Assembly (NCBI GenBank): GCA_001767575.1
Contig: MELI01000079.1
Coordinates: 4,144-19,848, forward strand
DNA: 15,705 nucleotides
Origin: Candidatus Aquicultor primus
GTDB lineage: Bacteria > Actinomycetota > Aquicultoria > Aquicultorales > Aquicultoraceae
Direction: 5' to 3'
A model generated the notes under the pieces. It was given only the letters and a program-made list of their open reading frames with translations, had not been told where the DNA came from and did no database searches. This document shows positions 10,626-15,705 of the stretch, piece by piece (positions within the stretch are counted from its first letter, which is position 1; every line of letters begins with the position of its first letter). Position numbers and translations under genes: made by a program.

Positions 10626-10978
10626 TCCAAAACCGCCTCATTAATAGGGCTTCGTTTAATAAAAAATAACGACGGCCCTGCGTAAATGATTTTACCCTAT
10701 CTGAGCACGCGTTTTAAAAGCACTAGAAATAGTAGGTGCCTAGAAGGGACAATAATTGCACCTTAAGACAAGCATAAGAACGTGCAAATAAAGGCGATAA
10801 AAAAAGTTATTAACATTATCCACAACAGACAGGCGAACGATTAAGGCAGGGACGCGCAGAACATTTGGATACCCGGGATAGTATTTATTGCCAGGTTTAT
10901 GAAATACGCATCGGCGAGAATCATTATGACGCCGGTGGCTGCGCGGCCGCCCACAAACGACCATGACCGGTATAATCC

Positions 10979-11008
10979 TTGACATCAGCAGCTAGGGAGC
11001 AATATAAT
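10979..11008 (+). promoter_or_regulatory. Consensus promoter of the rpmH operon
   Basis: TTGACA (10979-10984) and TATAAT (11003-11008) both match the housekeeping sigma consensus perfectly, with an 18-bp spacer. Transcription would start near 11015, giving a leader of about 25 nt before rpmH, with its AAGGAG at 11029-11034. Confidence 0.85.
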
Positions 11009-11039
11009 ATAGCAGTTCTTTTTATAAAAAGGAGTTACC

Positions 11040-11174
11040 TTGAAGCGGACATATCAACCAAATAAAAGAAAAAGAAAAAAGACACACGGCTTTCGCATAA
11101 GGATGAGGACCAGAGCAGGCAGAAAGATCATAGCCAACCGCCGTAGAAAAAATAGGGCGAGGCTAACTGCCTAA
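11040..11174 (+). CDS. rpmH: 50S ribosomal protein L34
   Basis: A 44-residue, very basic protein: it begins [19 protein letters not shown] and continues with [22 protein letters not shown], the standard L34 sequence from end to end. L34 is a structural protein of the large ribosomal subunit. The start is TTG at 11040-11042, fixed by the conserved N-terminus and by AAGGAG five bases upstream. It is the first gene to the right of the origin, under a strong promoter, and its TAA stop directly abuts the GTG proposed for rnpA. The rpmH-rnpA pairing is near universal in bacteria. Confidence 0.97.
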   Translation: MKRTYQPNKRKRKKTHGFRIRMRTRAGRKIIANRRRKNRARLTA

Positions 11175-11531
11175 GTGCACGTTATGCGCAGAGATACCCG
11201 GCTGACCACTGGCAAGGAATATGGAGAGGTATATTCACGCGGCAGGTCGGTCGCAAACCGAGAGCTGGCTTTGTATTTTTTGAAACAGGACTCTGACGTG
11301 ACACGCGCCGGAATATCGATCTCCCGGAGAATCGGTTCGGCGGTCGTGAGAAATCGCATAAAGCGGTTGATAAAGGAGTCCTTCAGAAAAAATGAAGCAA
11401 GAATCACAGCGGGATATGATTTAGTTTTCATCGCAAGACATGCGGCAAAGGGAAAGTCTTTTCACGGAGTTGAAAAGGCTTTTATTGATGTTTTACGCAA
11501 AGCGGAGCTGCTGAAGGAAGAGACCAGATGA
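11175..11531 (+). CDS. rnpA: Ribonuclease P protein component
   Basis: The protein subunit that helps the catalytic RNase P RNA cut 5' leaders from pre-tRNAs. At 118 residues it has normal length. Diagnostic is the RNR motif in [15 protein letters not shown] (R59-N60-R61), with [16 protein letters not shown] near the N-terminus and the central [11 protein letters not shown]. The start is placed at GTG 11175, immediately after the rpmH stop, with GAGG 12 bases upstream. An ATG three codons later (11184) would also give a normal protein and cannot be excluded. The gene ends in TGA overlapping the yidD ATG. Confidence 0.96.
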   Translation: MHVMRRDTRLTTGKEYGEVYSRGRSVANRELALYFLKQDSDVTRAGISISRRIGSAVVRNRIKRLIKESFRKNEARITAGYDLVFIARHAAKGKSFHGVEKAFIDVLRKAELLKEETR

Positions 11532-11737
11532 AGAGCGTCATGATAGGACTCATAAGACTCTATCAGAAGACCATATCCCCACTGTTTCCACCATCGTGCC
11601 GGTTCTACCCATCATGTTCCAGCTATGCGCTCCAGGCGATTCAAAAACATGGCGCGATAAAAGGCGGTTTGATGGCGACCGGAAGAATTTTAAGATGTCA
11701 CCCTTTCTCTCCCGGGGGGCACGACCCAGTTAAATAA
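11528..11737 (+). CDS. yidD: YidD, membrane protein insertion efficiency factor
   Basis: A 69-residue protein with the full YidD signature: [30 protein letters not shown] followed by [28 protein letters not shown], given here in two parts. Conserved cysteines are C24, C30 and C57. YidD is a small membrane-associated protein thought to aid insertion by YidC, whose gene follows 14 bp downstream. The ATG overlaps the rnpA stop by 4 bp (ATGA), with AAGGAAGAG upstream, a typical translational-coupling junction. Confidence 0.95.
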   Translation: MKSVMIGLIRLYQKTISPLFPPSCRFYPSCSSYALQAIQKHGAIKGGLMATGRILRCHPFSPGGHDPVK

Positions 11738-11751
11738 AGGGGGTTTTATAT

Positions 11752-12432
11752 TTGATAGAGCTTTGGAATGGCTTAATAGACTTACTCAAAGACGTACTGC
11801 AATTCTTCTATATATACGTTAATGATTATGGGGTGGCCATAATTCTGCTGACCGTGGCGATTAGAGTCGTCATCCTGCCGCTCACCATAAAACAGACCAA
11901 GTCGATGTACGAGATGCAGCGGCTCCAGCCCAAACTCAAAGAGCTCCAGGAAAAATATAAAGACAACAAAGAGAAACTCCAGCAGGAGATGCTCAAATTT
12001 TACTCGGAGCACAAGGTCAACCCGTTTGGCGGCTGCTTCCCGCTCCTTCTGCAGATGCCTATCTTTTTCGCGCTCTTCCAGATGTTGATGAAGAACAAAG
12101 ACCTCCTGGACGCGACATCGCTCGGCATATTCGGTCTCGGGACCAGGCCGAGTGCGGCGTTCGGCGAGGGAGTCATCGCGTTTTTGCCGTATCTTATACT
12201 GATCGTCTTGATGGCCCTCACCACGTATATCCCGCAAAAGATGATGGCGACCGACCCACAGCAGCAACGCATGGGCCTTATGCTTATGCCGCTAATGGTA
12301 TTTTTCGCTTGGACTCTGCCGACGGGAGTCCTGTTATATTGGATAACCACAAATGTCTGGACGATAGCTCAGCAATACGTAACCCTGAAGCTGGCAAAAC
12401 AAGCGGAGGTCGCTAATGGCAAGGGCAATTGA
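11752..12432 (+). CDS. yidC: YidC/Oxa1 membrane protein insertase
   Basis: Inserts and folds inner-membrane proteins with or without the Sec translocon. At 226 residues it is the short Gram-positive/actinobacterial form without the large periplasmic domain of proteobacteria. Hydrophobic segments lie at about 25-45, 92-113, 141-161, 174-190 and 190-210. The conserved hydrophilic-groove arginine is R38 in LLTVAIRVVILPLT. The cytoplasmic hairpin MQRLQPKLKELQEKYK and the PFGGCFPLLLQMPIFFALF stretch are typical. There is no lipoprotein cysteine, unlike SpoIIIJ of Bacillus. The start is TTG at 11752-11754, supported by AAAGGGGG eight bases upstream. Its 3' end overlaps khpB by 17 bp. Confidence 0.95.
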   Translation: MIELWNGLIDLLKDVLQFFYIYVNDYGVAIILLTVAIRVVILPLTIKQTKSMYEMQRLQPKLKELQEKYKDNKEKLQQEMLKFYSEHKVNPFGGCFPLLLQMPIFFALFQMLMKNKDLLDATSLGIFGLGTRPSAAFGEGVIAFLPYLILIVLMALTTYIPQKMMATDPQQQRMGLMLMPLMVFFAWTLPTGVLLYWITTNVWTIAQQYVTLKLAKQAEVANGKGN

Positions 12433-13030
12433 GACTGAAGGCAACTCAGTAGAAGAGGCAATCGAGGCGGCACTGGTCGAACTGGGAACGGACCGCGACA
12501 GTGTCGAAATAGAGGTTCTTGAAGAGGGGAGCAGGGGCTTTCTTGGGATTAGCTCGGCCAAAGCGCGCGTCCGTGTGAGCTTGGCGGAGAGCAGTGCACA
12601 ACCTGCGACGACCTTTGTCACCGTGCTCATCGACAAACTGGGGGCGAGCGGCGACGTGGACGTATCCGAAGACAGTGAGACCATCAACATAAACATCACG
12701 GGCCCCAATGCCGGGCTTCTCATAGGTAAGAGAGGGGAGACTCTCGCCGCGATTCAGACGATAACCGGTGTCGTCTTGCGCAAGAACCACATCAAGAAGA
12801 AGCTCGTGCTCGATGTCGAGGATTACCGGAAGCGCCGCGCGGAGAGTCTCACGGAGATTGCGATAAGTGCGGCCCAGAAGGCTCTAAGTATCGGAAGGCC
12901 GGTAGTGCTGCAGCCCATGAATTCATTTGAAAGACGACTGGTCCACCTGGCATTGCAAGATAACGACGAGGTGATTACAATAAGCGAAGGAGAAGAACCG
13001 AGTCGGCAAGTAAGGGTCGCGCCGAGATAG
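12416..13030 (+). CDS. khpB: KhpB/Jag RNA-binding protein (Jag-N, KH, R3H)
   Basis: A 204-residue RNA-binding protein. The N-terminal Jag domain (about 1-55) contains the typical VLEEGSRGFLGI. A type II KH domain follows with the GxxG loop G104-K-R-G107 in GLLIGKRGETLAAIQ. A C-terminal R3H domain shows R173-x-x-x-H177 in FERRLVHLAL. In other Gram-positives KhpB pairs with KhpA and influences cell division and envelope growth through RNA binding. The ATG is preceded by GGAGG at good spacing, and its first codons overlap the end of yidC. The order yidC-jag is widely conserved. A clear terminator follows. Confidence 0.95.
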   Translation: MARAIETEGNSVEEAIEAALVELGTDRDSVEIEVLEEGSRGFLGISSAKARVRVSLAESSAQPATTFVTVLIDKLGASGDVDVSEDSETININITGPNAGLLIGKRGETLAAIQTITGVVLRKNHIKKKLVLDVEDYRKRRAESLTEIAISAAQKALSIGRPVVLQPMNSFERRLVHLALQDNDEVITISEGEEPSRQVRVAPR

Positions 13031-13053
13031 CCGCCCCCAAAACAAAATCTTAG

Positions 13054-13088
13054 ACACCCGGCGTCTCATGAGCCGGGTGTTTTTGTTT
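13054..13088 (+). terminator. Intrinsic terminator of the rpmH-khpB operon
   Basis: Perfect 9-bp arms ACACCCGGC (13054-13062) and GCCGGGTGT (13072-13080) close a 9-nt loop and run straight into TTTTGTTT. It lies 23 bp after the khpB stop, separating that operon from mnmE. Confidence 0.92.
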
Positions 13089-13104
13089 CTCCTCGGTGAG
13101 CTGC

Positions 13105-13134
13105 TTGTTTATTAATAATATACTATTGTATATA
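13105..13134 (+). promoter_or_regulatory. Candidate promoter for mnmE
   Basis: TTGTTT (13105-13110) and TATATA (13129-13134) are separated by 18 bp in an A/T-rich stretch between the terminator and mnmE. Both hexamers match only partly (4 of 6 each), and nearby TATACT and TATATT are alternatives. Some promoter is expected here because a strong terminator lies upstream. Confidence 0.35.
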
Positions 13135-13174
13135 TTTAATGAACGAGCAGGAAAGACGGTATATGTGAGGACTT

Positions 13175-14566
13175 ATGTCAATTATTGTTAACGACACGAT
13201 AGCGGCGATAGCTACGGCTGCGGGTCAAGGCGGAATTGGAATAATCCGGCTGAGCGGACCGGCGGCTATCGATATCGCGGACAAAATATTCAAGGGAAAC
13301 AAAGGAGCGAGGCTCGCCGGGCGTAAAAGCCACAGCTTTTTGTTGGGAACCGTATGTGACCCCGCCGACGGCACCGACGTAGACGAGGTGCTTGTCGCGG
13401 TGATGCGCGCTCCCGGCACCTATACCCGCGAGGACGTCGTGGAAATAAATTGTCACGGCGGCGTAGTGGCCCTACAAAAGACACTTAACTTGGTGTGTGC
13501 CGCAGGGGCGCGCCCGGCGGCGCCCGGCGAGTTTACTATGCGCGCCTTTTTAAACGGCCGCCTTGATTTGGCGCAGGCCGAAGCGGTCATCGATATCATA
13601 AACTCGCAGACCGAGGCGCAACTCAAGGTTGCGGTAGCCCAACTCGAAGGAGGGCTGTCGCAGAAGATAAGGCGCATATCGGATGTGCTCATCGCGGCCC
13701 TGGCCCAGCTTGAGGCGGCGGTCGATTTTTCGGATGAAGACATCGAGGTCCTTCCGGTAGACGACCTCAGCCACATGCTCCGAGAGGCGAACGCGGAGCT
13801 AAAGGCCTTGGGGGAGACATCTAACAGGGGAAGAATTCTAAGAGAGGGCATTGATACGGCCATCGTGGGGCTTCCCAATGTCGGAAAATCGAGCCTGTTA
13901 AACGCGCTTCTTGGTGAAGAACGCGCTATCGTGACGGCGGTGCCGGGAACGACGCGCGATGTCATCGAGGAGGCAATAAGCGTAAAAGGGGTTCCCTTGC
14001 GGATAAAGGACACCGCAGGTATACGCCATTCGGTCGACGAGGTGGAGATAATCGGGGTGGAATTGTCGCGCAAGACCATTAAGACGGCGACGCTGGTCTT
14101 GTGCGTCATAGATGGCAGCCGGCCCATAAGCGCCGAGGACATAGCGCTGGTCGAGGAGATTAAGAGCGAACCGGCCGTTCTCGTGGTTAACAAGGCCGAC
14201 CTCCCTGAGGATAAATCGGTTGCGGGGCTGGAGCTTCCGCAAAACTTTAAAGCGCAGGTGCGGGTCTCGGCTCTAACCGGGGCCGGCATCGAGGAACTCG
14301 AGACTAGCATAGAGAAGTTGTTTTTTGCGGGTGACATTGATATGTCGGACCGGACGCTGATAACGAACGCACGTCACACGCAGCTCATCGAGCGTGCCGT
14401 CGACGCCACGCGAGAAGCGTTCGAGTTGCTGGAGGCGTCTATGCCGGAGGAGGTAGTCTCGACGGTTCTCAAGGATGTCCTAAGCGACCTCGGCGAGATC
14501 ACCGGGGAAACGGTATCCGAAGACATCCTCGGGCGGATATTCAGCCAGTTTTGTATAGGAAAATAA
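13175..14566 (+). CDS. mnmE: tRNA modification GTPase MnmE
   Basis: With MnmG it adds the carboxymethylaminomethyl group to C5 of wobble uridine 34 in certain tRNAs. It has 463 residues, the normal length. The N-terminal folate-binding domain (NDTIAAIATAAGQGGIGIIRLSG) is followed by a helical domain into which the GTPase is inserted: G1 GLPNVGKS at 232-239, G2 TTRD at 259-262, G3 DTAG at 279-282, G4 NKAD at 339-342. The C-terminus is the invariant FCIGK with the conserved cysteine at 460. The ATG has GAGGA three bases upstream, a short spacing. mnmG follows on the same strand after about 70 bp, so the two partner genes probably form one unit. Confidence 0.97.
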   Translation: MSIIVNDTIAAIATAAGQGGIGIIRLSGPAAIDIADKIFKGNKGARLAGRKSHSFLLGTVCDPADGTDVDEVLVAVMRAPGTYTREDVVEINCHGGVVALQKTLNLVCAAGARPAAPGEFTMRAFLNGRLDLAQAEAVIDIINSQTEAQLKVAVAQLEGGLSQKIRRISDVLIAALAQLEAAVDFSDEDIEVLPVDDLSHMLREANAELKALGETSNRGRILREGIDTAIVGLPNVGKSSLLNALLGEERAIVTAVPGTTRDVIEEAISVKGVPLRIKDTAGIRHSVDEVEIIGVELSRKTIKTATLVLCVIDGSRPISAEDIALVEEIKSEPAVLVVNKADLPEDKSVAGLELPQNFKAQVRVSALTGAGIEELETSIEKLFFAGDIDMSDRTLITNARHTQLIERAVDATREAFELLEASMPEEVVSTVLKDVLSDLGEITGETVSEDILGRIFSQFCIGK

Positions 14567-14636
14567 GGGCGCACGCCAAAATGTCTTGGAACAAGAGAGA
14601 TTGGCGCCTTCACGTGCAACAAAAGGATGAGAGTTT

Positions 14637-15705
14637 TTGGGGACGGAATTGTTTGATGTGATAGTCGTAGGCGCGGGGCATGCCGGGTGTGAGGCCGCCA
14701 GAGCGGCGGCTCGCATGGGATGCCGAACGCTACTGGTGACCATAAGCTTGGATGCGGTTGCGCTGCTGCCGTGCAATACCTCGTTCGGCGGTCCGGGGCG
14801 CGGACAGCTGGTCCGCGAAATCGACGCGCTCGGTGGAGAGACGGCGCGGATGATCGACGCCCATACCATCCACTCACGCTGGTCGAACACAGGGAAGGGC
14901 CCCGCGGTGCAGGCGCCGTTTGCCCTGGTCGACCGACGTCGATACCAGCTCGGGATGACATACCTGCTTGAGCACACCGAAGGCCTGTATGTGCGCCAAG
15001 CGCATATCGAAAGCATAGTTAAAGAGGCCGACCGCATCGTCGTCAAGTCGCTCTTCGGTGAGGAATTCGAGGGCAAGACGGCCATCGTCACCACCGGCAC
15101 ATTTCTCGGAGGCCAGGTTGCCTACGGCGAAGTCCGCGAAGATGCGGGCCGCTACAGCGAACTCAGCGCGGCCGAACTCTCTACCAGCCTCTCAGCGCTC
15201 GGTTTTCGCATGGGACGCTTTAAAACCGGGACTTCGCCCCGCGTTTCAGCCGAGAGCGTTGCTTTGGACGAGCTTACCGCGCAACTGCCCGACACTCAAC
15301 CGGAGCCTTTTTCGTTTTGGATCGACGACTATTCACCAGCTTCGTTATCGTGCTATCGAACCCAAACCGGCGAGCAGACGCGGCTGGTTCTGGCGTCGCG
15401 AATCAAAGAATCCCCGCTGTATTCGGGCGCGATACACGCGGGCGGCGCGCGGTACTGCCCGTCGATAGAAGATAAGTTCGTAAGATTTCCTGAGCGCGAG
15501 CACCACCCCATATTTCTACAGCCCGACAGCATCGACCAGGCCGAGCTTTACGTTCAGGGCCTGTCGACAAGCCTGTCGCTCGAGGCCCAAGAGGAACTCG
15601 TAAGCTCTATCGCCGGACTCGAGAACGCCCGCATCATGCGCCCGGGCTATGCGGTGGCTTATGACTTCATCTATCCGGACCAGCTCTATCCGACATTGGA
15701 GACCA
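14637..15705 (+). CDS. mnmG: MnmG, tRNA uridine-5-carboxymethylaminomethyl synthesis enzyme; divergent, 3' end outside window
   Basis: FAD-dependent partner of MnmE in wobble-uridine modification. The frame is open for 356 codons to the window edge. The FAD Rossmann motif G12-A-G-H-A-G17 occurs in FDVIVVGAGHAGCEAA. The two reactive-type cysteines are kept: C46 in PCNTSFGG and C274 in RYCPSIEDK. REIDALGG, GTFLGG, RFKTGT, VQGLSTSL and the closing RPGYAVAYDF also match the family. Several usually invariant residues differ: CNPxxGGxxKG reads CNTSFGGPGRG, KTGTPPR reads KTGTSPR, and the RAxRAQAD region reads QAPFALVD. No ATG is available. The start is taken as TTG 14637, with AAAGGA nine bases upstream; TTG 14649, preceded by GGGGA, is the alternative. 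Context next to mnmE supports function as MnmG despite the divergence. Confidence 0.88.
   Translation, partial: MGTELFDVIVVGAGHAGCEAARAAARMGCRTLLVTISLDAVALLPCNTSFGGPGRGQLVREIDALGGETARMIDAHTIHSRWSNTGKGPAVQAPFALVDRRRYQLGMTYLLEHTEGLYVRQAHIESIVKEADRIVVKSLFGEEFEGKTAIVTTGTFLGGQVAYGEVREDAGRYSELSAAELSTSLSALGFRMGRFKTGTSPRVSAESVALDELTAQLPDTQPEPFSFWIDDYSPASLSCYRTQTGEQTRLVLASRIKESPLYSGAIHAGGARYCPSIEDKFVRFPEREHHPIFLQPDSIDQAELYVQGLSTSLSLEAQEELVSSIAGLENARIMRPGYAVAYDFIYPDQLYPTLET

Larger units (their letters stand above)
10303..10824. other. Replication origin region (oriC), upstream DnaA-box block
   Basis: This lies in the 767-bp gene-free stretch where transcription direction switches. DnaA-box-like sites: TTATTAACA (10315-10323, weak), TTTTACACA (10458-10466), ATATCCACA (10470-10478, one mismatch), minus-strand TTTTCCACA (10481-10489), minus-strand TTTTCAACA (10491-10499, one mismatch), minus-strand TTTTCCACA (10596-10604), TTATTAACA (10807-10815, weak) and the perfect consensus TTATCCACA (10816-10824), the last two in direct tandem. 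A TTATCCCCC variant sits at 10303. Sequence between clusters is A/T-rich with oligo-A runs. From 10825 to 10978 composition becomes more G/C-rich and I see no gene or convincing site until the rpmH promoter. Confidence 0.8.

Noticed and set aside
10734..10763. AGGTGC/GCACCT inverted repeat in the origin region
   Set aside because: Only six pairs across an 18-nt loop, flanked by mismatches; likely chance in a 767-bp spacer.
10899..10982. 27-codon plus-strand open frame ending inside the rpmH -35 element
   Set aside because: Only a weak AGG upstream, no known family, and its stop lies in the promoter; probably chance.
10740..10985. 81-codon minus-strand open frame in the origin region
   Set aside because: It crosses the perfect DnaA box and the rpmH -35, has odd composition and no clear ribosome binding site.
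13139..13168. Nine-codon open frame just before mnmE (possible leader peptide)
   Set aside because: No ribosome binding site and no attenuator structure or repeated regulatory codons nearby.
13453..14337. Long minus-strand open frame (294 codons) opposite mnmE
   Set aside because: Serine-rich shadow of mnmE codons with no domain and no start signal.
14571..14606. Imperfect inverted repeat (CGCCAA/TTGGCG) between mnmE and mnmG as a terminator
   Set aside because: Six-bp stem with a 21-nt loop and no T-run; mnmE and mnmG are expected to be expressed together.

Overview
The window is the chromosomal replication-origin neighbourhood of a bacterium. Genes diverge from a non-coding origin at about 10,273-11,039. 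Everything to the left (archease, gyrA, gyrB, dciA, recF, yaaA, dnaN, dnaA and a GHKL-ATPase/helix-turn-helix gene) is on the minus strand. Everything to the right (rpmH, rnpA, yidD, yidC, khpB/jag, mnmE, mnmG) is on the plus strand. All genes therefore run away from the origin, with the presumed direction of fork movement. No mobile elements, CRISPR arrays, tRNAs or rRNAs were seen.

Gene order mixes two patterns. A dciA (DUF721) gene between recF and gyrB is typical of Actinomycetota, while a small S4-domain yaaA gene between dnaN and recF is typical of Bacillota. YidC is the short, Gram-positive/actinobacterial form. I infer a deep-branching Actinomycetota or a nearby Gram-positive-type lineage, but sequence alone does not settle this. 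Non-ATG starts are common: GTG for gyrB, dciA, dnaN, dnaA and rnpA, and TTG for rpmH, yidC and mnmG.

Left arm (1-10,272). A partial archease gene lies downstream of the gyrB-gyrA pair, which encodes both gyrase subunits. Further upstream are the replication and repair genes dciA (helicase loading), recF, yaaA, dnaN (sliding clamp) and dnaA (initiator). A gene not normally found in this position, encoding a GHKL ATPase joined to a winged helix-turn-helix domain, ends 4 bp before the dnaA start. It lies between the origin and dnaA and probably shares dnaA's promoter. This is the most interesting object in the window.

Origin. DnaA-box-like sites occur in two blocks. One is upstream of the GHKL gene (10,303-10,824). 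The other is in the dnaA-dnaN spacer (7,873-8,060), which also holds a very A/T-rich tract, a short run of DnaA-trio-like triplets, a strong hairpin and a candidate dnaN promoter. The layout resembles a bipartite origin of the Bacillus type, with the unwinding site probably in the dnaA-dnaN spacer.

Right arm (11,040-15,705). A near-perfect consensus promoter drives rpmH, rnpA, yidD, yidC and khpB, whose genes touch, overlap or lie close together, and this run ends at a clear intrinsic terminator. mnmE and the 5' part of mnmG follow; their products together modify the tRNA wobble uridine. The MnmG here keeps both catalytic-type cysteines but departs from the family consensus at several otherwise well-conserved positions.
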